Made by a program: the position numbers and the translations under genes
Shown: positions 21,296 through 34,185 of the stretch, one piece after another
How the letters are laid out: the number at the start of each line of letters is the position of its first letter
How positions within the stretch are numbered: the first letter of the stretch is position 1
Notes under the pieces: generated by a model
The model's input: the letters and a program-made list of their open reading frames with translations, nothing else
What the model was told of the DNA's origin: nothing
Database searches by the model: none
DNA from: Ilyonectria destructans
Lineage: Eukaryota; Ascomycota; Sordariomycetes; Hypocreales; Nectriaceae
DNA length: 64,000 nucleotides
Assembly: GCA_020740775.1 (NCBI GenBank)
Contig: JAHEWK010000007.1
Span: forward strand, 2,170,001 to 2,234,000
Direction of reading: 5' to 3'

Positions 21296-23960
21296 TTATT
21301 GTAACATGGTGTTGCCCAAAACATCCGACCAAATATCCTCCCCGTCCATCAGCGACCCAAGTCCTGGGAAGATGGGAATCTCGTGGCCCATTCCGATAAA
21401 ATCCCCCAGCGAGGGAATCTGGCTGAAGAGCTCAGGATACAGATCATCTATGTCTCCCGGAAAAGTGACCCGTCCGTTCGCATTTCCATTCCCCGTCATC
21501 ATGTCAGGGCACGGCGTGAATCCCTTGTTCATCATCATGACGCCAGCTGCGTTGGTCGCCATCCCTGCGCCGCCGCCTTGCGCAGCCAAATTCCCTCCGG
21601 CTCGCGCTCCCTCAGCAGCTACCGTGGCCAGATCCAATAGGCTTGCCTGGGTTGCCTCTGCAAGGTCTGAGGCTAAACCATTCATATCATCGTCGTCGTC
21701 GTGAATGTCCCCAGCTAGATGACCTACATAGGTCTGAAGCCAGGTAGACGACTGCTCGGCTGATCCAGGTTGATCCAGCCCTTGCCCGTTAGTCGGACCG
21801 TCTTCCTTGGGGGCTTCATGCGGATAGACCTCTGCATCTGACTTGTCTTTGCACTCCTTTGGATCCAACGGTACAAAGGCAGGTTCTTCAATGTCGACAA
21901 ATCGGCTAAAGTAGCTGGAAAATGCCAGGTCTACATCGCCCGAGACATGGCTGAGCGGCGTATTAATATCGTGGGCCCGAAACAGTGCATCAATCTAGGA
22001 TGAGCGTTAGGACTTTCATAGTGGAGATGTAAATCTGGAACAAAGACTCACCCATGCTTGCGCGGGAGAATAAAAGGTCCGAACAGCCCCAAGTACGATG
22101 AATATCAGCTTCAGGTTCTCGACGACCTTTTTATTATATGGCTTCGACGACCGGTGCAGGCGATTGATCAACACCAGTGCGCTCTGAGTGCAGGAATATC
22201 CAAGGAGGAGAGTATGCTAGAACGAGTCAGTATGGATGGCGAGAATAATGGGTTTTTGTTAGACTTGCACTGAAAAATCCGCCTTTACTAATGATTTCCT
22301 GCGTAATGTCGCATATCGCGTCTGCGCTAGATTCACACCGGTGGATTCGTTCCTTCAAGAACAATGGCGGAGCTTGTGGGAAATCAACACATCGAATCAA
22401 CGATGCTTGGCCCTCGTTTGCAAGCTTGCATCTCTCTGGTATCGGCAGAAAGGTTCGGTTGAGTAGAATGGCGGAGCAGTGCCAAATAAGTGATGACATG
22501 GGTACATCGCTGTCTTCCTGGTCAATCATGCCCGGAAGCTCTTTGGGGCCCATCCGAAAGATGGACGGGTACCAGAGGAGATACTCTTCCAGCTCGTCTT
22601 GTAGCGCTCTAAAGTCGGAATCAGTGTTCCATGGAGCTGGATTGTGTTCTTTGAAGGGCGTAAAGCCCAGCTGGTTGATGCCAATAAGAACTTCTAACAG
22701 GTCCAACAGGCGCCGAGTGCCTTCAGGGAACGAGGCCACCCTTGTGTCGGGCCTAGGCCGTTTCACCCTTCGATGACTCGGCGGTTGGAGGGAAGGATGC
22801 CCGATGGAATGAGACAGCTCGGCGACGATGAAATGCAGCTCAGCCGCATCCAGTATTTGTGTCCAATCTGGGGCAATATGGCGGCTCGTTCTGGCTAATT
22901 GCACGAGACTTCGTCCCATGGCTTTGTACATGTTAGCGGGATTCCCGTGAAAGACTGCTTCAACTGACCAATATCCATCCATGCACGGCGACCGCAGGCT
23001 CGACTAGCTTCAAAGTCAACAAGAATACACATGGTGCGAATATTGTTGATTTGCGGCTGGTCGGGCGTCGATGACTGCACGCAGTTCCGCGCCTCGTCTC
23101 CCATCAACTGCGCCAGGTTTGCGCAGTGCGGCTCTCTTGCCGCTTTGTGAACGGAGAAGCGCATGCTGGAGGCGCAAATCGCGAGGAGCAATCCCCGCGA
23201 GATGGTCCTCTGAAGAATCTGTTCGTTGACTTGGGCGGGAGACAGCAGCGACTTGAATTGCGTGTTGGTGCGAGTGCAGAAAAGTTCGATCAGATGGCAC
23301 ATCAGGTCCATGTCCAGCTCGGGGAGGCTATTATACCGAGTCAGCTAACTGTACCTTGCCCAGTAGATCTCGCCGTGTTGCTCATACGTATCGGTGATGG
23401 AGATGGGAGAAAGCAGTTGCTCCAATATGGGCTTCCACTGCACTGGATCGAGGGCATCATCCCCTTCACCAGTGCTCTCATCATCAAACTTGTCAATCTC
23501 CTCAACCCTCGGTAGGTCCGAAGGCATCCAGACGGGCTCGACTGAGACATGGATGGTGGGTTCGATGGAGGGCGTGATGGCGATTTCGACTGGAGCTTCC
23601 ACCGGAGCTTCGAGTGAGGGTTCGATGTACACGGTAGATGTTGATTCCAGAGAAGGACGTCGAGGAGCCAGTTGCTGCGTCACCCGTGGGACTTGGCTCG
23701 CAGGCTGTCGAGGCCGCGGACCTCGACGTCCGCGGTTCTTGCTGTCAAAGGCGCATTGTCGGCCGCTGTCTGAGCAGAATGTACATGGTTGCGTGCCACT
23801 ACACTTGACCTGTATACGCAACGTCAGCGACAATGACGCGAGACTCAACTCACAACTCGGCACCAGTACTACTCACCCGTCGTTTGCGACAGGAATCGCA
23901 GGCCAAGGTGACTTTTCGTCTGTACGGCCCGTGTATAGCTGACGCATTCGCTTCCGACAT
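21296..23960 (-). CDS. Zn2Cys6 transcription factor with GC-AG intron
   Basis: Six exons: complement(23877-23960), (23388-23809), (22969-23327), (22269-22921), (22052-22216), (21296-21994), 793 residues. The zinc cluster CDSCRKRR|VKC (first intron between the two Arg and Val) continues CSGTQPCTFCSDSGRQC, followed by a basic stretch RGRRGPRPRQ. The middle region matches the fungal_trans domain (SRGLLLAICASSMRF, WMDIAMGRSLVQLAR, GYSCTQSALVLINRLH). The C-terminal 200 residues are acidic, with DIHDDDDDMNG, and probably activate transcription. An in-frame TAG at about 23349 lies inside a 60-base intron (GTATGA...CTGAC...TAATAG). The fourth intron starts GCAAGT rather than GT and is the only join that keeps frame. 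Divergent from the amine oxidase gene, a plausible target. Confidence 0.8.
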
Positions 23961-24539
23961 GTTGACATGACATGTCGAAACCGGCGCAGCTTCATTCGCG
24001 CCTTGGAAGCGTTTGTGCCACAAGACCCTTGTAGAGTTCTTCTCGACGGCAGGAAATCGCTATACCCGAGCCTCGGAACCATCTCATTTCGGGGGCTTGC
24101 TCTACTGCGACTCTACTACGGCCTTATCATAGCGGGTCACGACAATACGACTCTTGATTGGTTCTATTTTTCCGTCTAAAACATCCGTCCCCGGAGACGG
24201 AACCGTCGGGGCCCGGAGGTTCACTTGCGAGAGATGGGCATCGTGGAGAACGGGAGATGGATCATTAGTCCGTGTCGGGCATCTGGATCATGCGTTTGTC
24301 TTCCGCGCTGGCTCCCCAGATGGCGAGATGCTCATCTCACTGGGCGCTACGAGTTGGGATTCTCCGCCTCTACCGTCCGTCTTGGGACATAAGAGCAATG
24401 CGGCCGACCGCGAGAGTAGACAGATGTACAAACAGACACAGGTTGAATACAGACATTGGATATCAGACAGGAGCCTTCATTCGTCGCATTGAATCACATT
24501 GACTGCATCACCATCGATATCTGCCATCTCCAGCCCAAC
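23961..24539. promoter_or_regulatory. Divergent intergenic region, regulator and amine oxidase
   Basis: 579 bases between start codons on opposite strands. Divergent pairing of a Zn2Cys6 regulator and an enzyme gene often means the regulator controls the enzyme; here this is only an inference. No paired CGG sites were confirmed. Confidence 0.45.
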
Positions 24540-26201
<1,662 letters not shown>

Positions 26202-26583
26202 GTGCTTCTTACCGATATCTCTGTATTATCGACGCTTATAACCTACCTCTGTCCCCTCCTCGCTGCCCATGTCATATCCAGTGGGGTGGAATACCCTATA
26301 AAAAGCGTTTACTCTTAATCGCATCTACTTCCCATCCATAGCCTGTTTAAAGCATAGAAAATATTACCATTGAAAGGCATTAGAGAATAAGATGACCGGA
26401 ATTTCTTACGTGGTCTGGAATTTGTGATTTGAGGCGGATTAATTGTCCTGTGCTGGAAATACTGACAAGGCTACCCTAGACATACGCAAAGAACTTGGGC
26501 GAAATCAATCTCGCGGAATAATTCCGAAAGAAACATGCCAATTTCAATGCCACAAAAACGCCTATGGTATATATTCCGGTTCG
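26202..26583. other. Convergent intergenic spacer
   Basis: 382 bases between the 3' ends of the amine oxidase and the glycosyltransferase genes. No feature recognised. Confidence 0.5.
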
Positions 26584-27748
26584 CTATTTATACGAGCTAA
26601 TAAGTCCAATGTTGTGCGCGTCCGACCCTTGTCCCTTGTGAGTGTGACTCCAATACGTGATGGAAATACTCTTCTTCTTCTTCACCTCGAGCTTCTCCTT
26701 GCACACCGCGTCATCAAACGTTTCCTGTTCCGCAGAACACACGGCAAGAAAATCGCGATGCTCTTTCCAATTGTATGGGTACACCAAACGCCCGGGTAGC
26801 AAGACGATTTCGTCTTCTTCTTCCGAAGCTCCGTAGGCGATAATCGTCTTGCGCAACGCGATCGGGCCCGTCATGTGTTCGGCATTTGGGGTCTTGCGCC
26901 AGAGCTGGCGGAGGAAGCCCTTGCTCTTCTCAAGCTCGGCGTGTGCAAATTCGAGAGAGCGCAGGAAGAATGGATGCCCTGGTGACGCCGCCATCCAAGC
27001 GTTGGGTATGGACTGTTCATAAGTCTGGTCGGTGCCCATCCGTCCGAAAAGGGCTATCTTAATCGCGTCTTCGGTACTAGTGGAGGTGTCGTTGACTCCA
27101 TTGGAGAAAGGTATACTGTATTCCTCGAGACCATCGGCAGTGGAAAGGAGACATTCGGTGTCGAGATCGGCGTAGACCCTGCGAGTGATTGTTAGCAGCC
27201 TGTTCAATTAGGGGCTTCCAGGTCACGTACCCCCCAAATTGATACATGTAGAGGTTCCTCGCCAGGTCGGCTCTGTAAATGCTTCCGGGCAAGTTCAAGT
27301 AGGTACCCAACAGCCAGGGGAAATGCTCCTTGACCAGCCGGAGGTTGTCCTCATCCGTCCAGAGCACCCACTCCCAATCGGGATGCTTCTCGCGACACGA
27401 GTCGCTCCATCGCTGGAACTTGGCGGGAAGCTGGGTCGTTTTCCAGCTCTGGTGGAACAGCTTCGGGACGATCGTCGGATTCGAGGCCGGACGACACAGG
27501 AGCTCTGCGGGAGACAAGGCCGGCGCAAGACCCGGTCTGTTCGCGGCCGGCGTGGTGGAGGAGGCCGGCGGACAGGTTCCGGACGGGCGAGAGGCGCCGT
27601 GATTGGCAACACTGGCGGGAATAAATGGATCAGACGGTCGCGCGTTGCGTCCGTAGGCGGAACTGGCTGCGATCAGGACGAGCACGGCGGTCGAGAGCCA
27701 CGCAAGGACAACCAGGCTCCGCGGCCGGAAGAGAGAGAGGCGAGACAT
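26584..27748 (-). CDS. GT32 glycosyltransferase, OCH1-like type II membrane protein
   Basis: Exons complement(27231-27748) and (26584-27178) give 370 residues. A short basic head (MSRLSLFRPR) precedes a single hydrophobic anchor (about residues 11-32), giving a type II Golgi topology. A Pro/Ser/Ala-rich stem follows to about residue 90. The catalytic domain begins IVPKLFHQSWKT and HPDWEWVLWTDEDN, both typical of family GT32. The nucleotide-sugar DXD motif is DLD (177-179) in VYADLDTE, immediately after the intron. Lumenal FGRMGTDQ and MTGPIALRKT blocks follow. Members transfer mannose or other hexoses to glycans or lipids; the substrate here cannot be told. The longer reading frame upstream of 27748 was not used because it would bury the anchor. 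Confidence 0.8.
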
Positions 27749-28267
27749 GATGGCATTTCGCTTGCAAAATGTCTGAGGACGCAGCACACGCGAGGCAGCG
27801 ACGCTTGTTCCTTTTACACTGACGTGCCTGATGCTCCGCCATCGTATTGTCCCCACATGGCTTCGCTCATCTCCACAAGGGCTGAGCAAATGCAGCTCCC
27901 GCTCAGCCTCAACCAGGCTGTTTCGGGCCTCAACCAGCCTGTTTCGGGATACGGCCGAAGTCAACCAGAAACCGGCTTACAGTCAGCCGTAAAATTAATG
28001 TGCCCCGTGCTTCGTGTGGCAATCCTTCTGGAAGATCAGGGGGCGTCTTTATAGCGAATGAGCTGCCGATCACTCAATGTGTGAAACGCGTCTGTTCTGC
28101 GCTTACTACTGTCAATCACAGACGAAACGATGACATAATATTCCAATATGTACACTGTCTACAGTGTCTCTATTAATAGTCTATATGTACTAACCGTTGG
28201 TTGAGGTGCGAGAAATCTATGTAGTCTATCCATGCCATTATCGAGTCCAAGTCAATCCAATCGCGCT
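27749..28267. other. Spacer with short direct repeats
   Basis: 519 bases upstream of the GT32 gene and downstream of the MFS gene. It has an immediately repeated phrase, CTGTTTCGGG, near 27910-27950. No gene is supported. Confidence 0.4.
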
Positions 28268-29787
28268 CTAGAACTTCGCCGTCAGGCTCCATCCCATGCG
28301 ATGGACTCTTGCAGCCATAATAAACACCGTGCCGGCGAAGCAGAACACGCCGGCAAAGACCTTGATACCCGTCAATCCGCTTGGGCCAGCAATAATGGCT
28401 CCGTTGATGGGGTTGGTGGTCAACCCGCCAACTGACGAGATGAAGAAGACAATGCCCGTGCGGAAGCCGATTTCCTGCATGGGCGAGATCTGTGCGACCA
28501 GAGGTGCGATGAGCGACACGTATGCGCCGGAGCAGAATCCGAAGAGAGCTGCAAAGGCGATGATTCCGGCAGTGTTGTTTACGGGGATCCAGAGCGCAAG
28601 CGTCCAGATAGCAGTGAGGTAGCCGACGCAGATGAAGATGTTGTACCGGCCAACTCGGTCGCCCATGATGCCGGAGAAGATACGTCCAAAGAGACTCGCA
28701 GCGTTGAGAATGGGAATCAGGTACTCGATCAGGTTGGTATCCATGCCAGCGGCCAGTGCCTGGACGGGGAGGTAGTTGATGGGCACGTAGATGCCGTACG
28801 TGAAGAGGAAGAAGCCAATAATGAGCAAGACGAACTCGGGCTCGTGGAAAGGCTGCATGAGCTGCTTGGGGGTGATCTTCTGGGGACGGGGAGGGTGGAA
28901 CGCGCGCACGGTCAGGTTGGCGATGATGAGCAGGCCGAGGATCAGGAAGCCGCAGATACGCATGGCCCAGCCGAAGCCGACCTGTTCGATGAGCCGGGTG
29001 ACCATGATGGGGAAGATGACACCGCCGATACTGGAGCCGGTGGCGAGAGCGCCGAAGGCAGCGCCGCTGTTGGTGCTGAACCAGCCATGAATGGTGTTGA
29101 GGGCTGGAAGGTATTAGTGATAGCGAACACAAAGTAGACGATGTGATGCTTACCAGGCTGGAAGATGGCAGAGACTCCCAGAGCAGAGCAGACACCTTGG
29201 GCAAGCATTATCTGATAGTACTCAGTGCCCAATGAAGTCATCATGATACCGAAGACGTGGAGAAAGGTTCCGGCAAGGATGAGGTGACGAGGTCCATAGC
29301 GGTCATACACCACGCCGATGATCGGGCCCTTTGAAGTCAGGTTAGCTCATGCCATGGAAAAGGATGCTAATAACTTACCATGCCCATCATGAAGAAAATT
29401 TGCAGCGAGGGAATCCATGAGATGGTACTGGCAGAGTAGTCCTTGAGCATGTTGTTCTGGTAGTACTCCTGGAAGACTCCGACACCTAGAAGAAGTTAGA
29501 CTAAATTCGAGAACAGACAGAGCCGCAAAGGGTCGGGGCATACTGTTGATCCAGCCGAAACTGCAGAATGACGTGCACCATGCGCCCAGCACAACGAGCC
29601 AGGCCGTGGTACCACCATCTGGTGCATCACTCTTGTAGCCAGCTGGTGGTGCCGCCTCCGCATCGGGCTGTTCTGTGACTGACGACTTATCGGTGAAGTC
29701 GTTCTCTGCCTCCCGGCCTGCCGTCTGCAGCGTCATGCCGGTCATCTGCGAGTCGGCCGATGAGGCCAAAGGCTCCTTGATACCCAT
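28268..29787 (-). CDS. MFS transporter, monocarboxylate-porter type
   Basis: Exons complement(29544-29787), (29379-29485), (29154-29328), (28268-29103) give 453 residues. The protein starts with about 55 polar residues, then APDGGTTAWLVVLGAW (PDGG-x-x-AW at helix 1), VVYDRYGPRHL between helices 2 and 3 and GIMGDRVGRYN after helix 8, so it belongs to the same family as the 9.3-kb transporter. Their sequences differ clearly, so they are paralogues, not a recent duplication. Twelve membrane segments are apparent. The gene is divergent from a Zn2Cys6 regulator at 30993, which may control it. All introns have GT/AG ends and consistent phases. Substrate unknown. Confidence 0.85.
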
Positions 29788-30992
29788 GTTGTCAAGGAGG
29801 GAGTGTGAAAGGAAGATGTAGTCGAGTGTAATTGAAAGGAGGGTGGATGTAAAGGGTGGAAGCTAGAAAGTTATGGGGTGAAGACCAGAAAAGGCGTGAT
29901 TTCGAAAGGAAGGCCGATGTGTTATATGGTCATTCACAGCTGTGCCGCTCTGAGAGGGAGTTCCGATGCCGAATGGATGCTCGGTGATCGAGAACGGGGA
30001 ATTGCAACGGCCAAAGATCTCGGCTCCGAATGGAGAGGGGTTATTAACAAGACAGAGATTCTCAGCCTCCAAAGGGGTCCTGGAGAAATACAAGACGAAT
30101 TCTCATCGCGCCTTCGCTCTTCGGCCCAAACATAACATAACATTGCATGTGGCTCTCTGGTCAGGGGGGTGGGTTCGGCCTCCTTTCGGCGCCGTTGCAG
30201 GATGGGCACCGAAGCCGAAGCATCCAACTGCGGCTCTTGGATAACTCCACTGTGGAGCGGCTATTGCATGGGGATTTCGTATGGAGCCGCTCTTGCGGGA
30301 CAATCAATTAATTGTGCGAGATCGGCCATTTTGCAGGCGGCGTGGGCATTAGTACATGATCGAATCAGCCGCAATCTACGATGCACATGGCGGCGGGAAT
30401 AGGGCAGCAGTGGTTTCCGGACGCCTCTGTTACAGGATAATTACGGGAGACGGCCGCCAAGATGTCACGATGGACTTGTGTGTGTCGTTTTGCCAGGGCT
30501 CAACGTGGCCCACTAACCGCAACCGGGATAAGTGTCGTCTTGAGAAAGGACCAGGGCATTATTCAAAACAAATGCCGTTGCTGGTCCGCCAACCAGCCAA
30601 GCCGTTCGGGGAATCTGCCCAGAGATCTTATCAGCGTGAAGCTTAATCCGCAGTCGACGTCTATCAACAGGCAGCCTGCTTGGACTGGATGAGCTTGTGT
30701 CGACGTTTAAGTGAGCATGCCGGCGCCTGGGCTAGCGTCGCGATCTCGCCTCTTCGCTGACGCTGATGACGAGATTATGCGCAATTTGGCGACCTTCACG
30801 GAGGTCTCCGCCGCGTATTTGTACCTAACCCCGAGCTAATACCACCCGATCTTCGGCTCGCTCCTTAAATATGGACCGACGCCGAAGCCTTCAATTGCCT
30901 GACTCTCAGCTACCCCCCGAACGGCGCCGAAGAGCACCGACGTATGCATGCTCTTTACCAGAGAATACAACAGCCAAGACTTTGATAGTACG
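29788..30992. promoter_or_regulatory. Divergent intergenic region, MFS transporter and regulator
   Basis: 1.2 kb between divergent start codons. Several short open frames occur but none looks like a protein. Contains the two promoters; no binding site could be assigned with confidence. Confidence 0.4.
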
Positions 30993-33113
30993 ATGTCTTC
31001 CAGGCCCCCCGATGTCTCCAGCCAGTCACGATCCCCGGCGGCCAGTCGGAGGGTGGAGCGGTCGTGTGTGATCTGCCACCGCCGCAAGGTGCGCTGCGAC
31101 AAGCAGGCGCCGTGTTCGCAGTGTTCTCGGGGCGGGTACACATGTCTCTATCCGCAGACCGGGCCGCCGGTGCGCCGTGTCCGGAAGACGACCATCACGG
31201 ACGTGGCGAGCCGCATCTCTGAGCTGGAGAAGACGCTGATTGCGGTTTCTCGCGAGCACGAGGTTCAATTGAGCATTCGGCCGTCGTCAAACACAAGTAA
31301 CAGCCGTGCTGTCGCGAACCACACGACGTCTCCGACCTTTGAACCTCGGCCTCGGCGTACAGAGTCGGAAGCCGCCGACGAGAGTCCCAGCGATGAGATC
31401 TTGCTGAAGAAGGGGTCTTCGAGCCAATACTTCAACGAAGTGCTCTTTTCCCGCGTGATTGAGCAGGTGAGACCCTTCTATGCCGAGCTCAGAAAGCAGG
31501 CGCCTGGCTAACACCCAAAAGGAACATGACGTCCGTTCGGCGCTGTCAACGCCAAGGACCCGGTCTCCGCAATCGCCCACGACATCGCCATTCAACCCGA
31601 TGGGCATCTTGTCCAGCAAGCGTTTCGAGGAACCACTGACCTCCTATCTCCCTCCGAAGATGGCGGCCATGCAACTGTGGAGAGTGTTTGTGGACAACGT
31701 CGACCCGTGCTCCAAGGTCCTCCACATTCCCACCGACGAAATCACCATTTACACGGCCATCGATGACCCGAGCAGTGCATCACCCGAGGTTTTGGCCTTG
31801 TGCTGTGCCGTGTATTTCGCCGCAACCGTCGCCTTGGAGCCTGCCGAGGTAGCGAGCATTCTCGGATATGATAAATACGCAATTCTTCATCAGTTCAAGA
31901 AGGGTATCGACCAGGCATTTGCACACAGCGACTTCCTAGAGGCTCCGACTGTGGTGCTACTCCAAGCGCTCGCAGTCTACATGGTGCGTGATAATCAAGT
32001 CGATTGACGAGTGAGACTAATAATTATTTTAACCTGTAGGCCGCTGTGCGAGTCCACAACTCTGGACGAGGCATCTGGGTCTTGAATGGCCTCGCAATCC
32101 GAGCTGCGGAATCGGTAGGTCTGCACAGAGACGGAAGAAAACTGAACCTGCCCCCATTCGAGTCCGAAATACGACGTCGAGTCTGGTGGCATCTGGTAGC
32201 CCGAGATGGGAGAGCTGCCGAAGACCATGGCCTAAACAATACATATAGTGCCGCACTGATGTCCAGTGTTGACTTGCCGCTCAATCTGGAGGACTCCGAT
32301 TTGTATCCAGACATGGAAGAACTACCCCCACCTCGTCCTGGCTGGACCCGCATGACTCTGGCTCTGGTGAATCTAGGTGTTGCCCGAGCATGTGGCCATT
32401 TGCTGCAGTCTACTCCCGTCAACGGGACTTCGCGGGAGGAATTCCGCGCGCAGGTCGTCGCCGAAGCCAAGGCAAATATGGCCGATGTTATCAACCGATG
32501 CAACCATGTCATCCCGCAACAACGAATGACGATCACGGTAGCGCGATTTATTCTGCGGAAACTCGATCTTGTGTCGCGTCAGCGGGATATGATGAACAAT
32601 CCTGTCAAGCTGGCAAGCGAGGAGAACCTTCTTGAAGCACTGAGTCTCCTCGAAGAAGCGGAAAGCATGTGGACAGATGAACTCCTCCGGCCCTTTGGTT
32701 GGTCGATGCGCGCATACCCGCAGTTCCATATGATGCTCTACATCCTGTGGTGTTTGTGCGTTCGGCCGCAGCAGCCCATTGCAGCTCGAGCGTTAATAGC
32801 CATCGAGAATCATCTGGAAAAGACGCGGAAGACGGATGCGTGCGCGACCAATGAATCCAAGTGGATGGTTCTTGCGACTCTCAAGTCAAAGGCCACCTCG
32901 ATTATGCAGTCGTCTACGGGCGAAGATAGCTCTGGGACTGAAGGGGCATGTTTGACACCCCAAGTAGTCGACGATGGCATGGCTCTCATTGGATGGAAGA
33001 CGGGGATGGAGACAAGCGGAGGACAAGAATTCGATGGGCCGCAGGGGATGCTGGATTGGAGAACGCTCTTGGAAGACTTCCAGCTGGACTCGACTGACGT
33101 GTCGATTATTTAA
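30993..33113 (+). CDS. Zn2Cys6 transcription factor with fungal-specific regulatory domain
   Basis: Exons 30993-31466, 31522-31983, 32040-33113 give 669 residues. The zinc cluster starts at Cys25: CVICHRRKVRCDKQAPCSQC then SRGGYTC, followed by a linker with RKTT and a short helix (VASRISELEKTLIAV) suited to dimerisation. The middle region matches the fungal_trans (PF04082) type: GIWVLNGLAIRAAESVGLHRDG and EIRRRVWWHLVARDGRAAEDHG, the second being its most conserved block. Normal length, no lesions. Another start at 30948 would add 15 residues. Acts in the nucleus; the divergent MFS transporter at 28.3-29.8 kb is the obvious candidate target by position. Confidence 0.85.
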
Positions 33114-33241
33114 CTCACGTATTTTTGCAGACGAGTTTACAGGATTGAATAAACTACTGCCTCTTGGCCCAAGAAGCGACGCTAAAGCGTGACCTGATTT
33201 CTCAACTGTATTACCGGGAGCGTGGGGGCTAATCTGTTAGT

Positions 33242-34185
33242 CTACCAGGGCGCCCGTCGGCCTCGCTCCTCCAGCAGAAGAGCCAATATCTCACTCCGTT
33301 CCTCATTATTTTTTGCCGTCTTGAGAACCTCTTCAGTGATACAGACCTGCTGACGTCGCTTTCTAAGCAGAAGAGCTATTATCTCCACTCCTGCTCGAAA
33401 TCCCTCTTCCCCTGCTTCATATCCCTGATTCCCTGCTGCTGCCTTGAGAACCTCCTCTGTAATCTGAACCTCTTGACCTCGCTCCGAAAGCAGAAGAGCT
33501 ATTATATTTCTTCCTGCTTTATATCCCTGATTTCCTGCTGCTGCCTTAAGAACCTCCTCTGTAATATGAACCTCTTGACCTCGCTCCTCCAGCAGAAGAG
33601 CTATTATGCGACTTCCTGCTTCCTCTCCTAGATTTCCTGCTGCTGCCTTAAGAACCTCTATAATCTGAACCTCTTGACCTCGCTCCGAAAGCAGAAGAGC
33701 TATTATGCGACTTCCTGCTCCCTCTTCTGGATTCCCTGCTGCTGCTTTAAGCACCTCCTCTGTAATCTGAACCTCTTGACCTCGTTCCTGAAGCAAAAGA
33801 GTCACCATCGCCTCTCCTACTCCACGACTTCCCGAATTCCCTGCTGCTGCTTTGAGAACATCTTCTGTAATCTGAACCTCTTGATGTCGCTCCTTCAGTA
33901 GCAGAGCCATTATCTTCTTTCCTACTCGAAAACGCCCCCTATTCCTTGCTGCTGCCTTAAGAACCTCCTCCGTGACCCGAACCTCTTGACCTCGCTCCGA
34001 AAGCAGAAGAGCCATTATCTCTTCCCCTCCTTTATTTCCTCTATTTCCTCTATTCCCTGCTGCTGCCTTAAGAACCTCCTCTGTAATCCGAACCTCTTGA
34101 CCTCGTTCCTTCAGTAGCAGAGCTACCATCTCTGGCCCTTGCCAATTTTTTGTTGCTGCTATCATAACTGCTTCTGTTATCTGGA
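33242..34185 (-). repeat. Tandem protein-coding repeats at the C-terminus of the NLR
   Basis: About nine units of roughly 31-41 codons, consensus ITEEVLKAAAGN, then a variable 4-14-residue loop, then IIALLLSERGQEVQ. Units differ mainly in the loop, which also varies in length. More diverged units of the same helix-loop-helix pattern continue upstream to about 34560. The unit is an alpha-solenoid repeat, related in size to ankyrin but without its TPLH signature. DNA-level identity between units is high, which favours unequal exchange. One unit has lost one residue (IIEVLKAAAGN instead of ITEEVLKAAAGN) without shifting the frame. Confidence 0.85.

Noticed and set aside
23327..23387. In-frame TAG in the large Zn2Cys6 gene, apparently a nonsense mutation
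   Set aside because: A 60-base intron with GTATGA donor, CTGAC branch site and TAATAG acceptor removes it and keeps the frame.
27239..28054. 271-codon open frame on the + strand
   Set aside because: It is antisense to the GT32 gene and its composition (Arg/Gly rich, no family resemblance) is that of a shadow frame.
28173..29204. 343-codon open frame on the - strand overlapping the MFS gene
   Set aside because: It is in another frame of the transporter and is rich in His/Arg/Leu as expected of an out-of-frame reading.
32024..32729. Several open frames opposite the regulator at 31-33 kb
   Set aside because: They overlap a well supported coding exon and show no family features.
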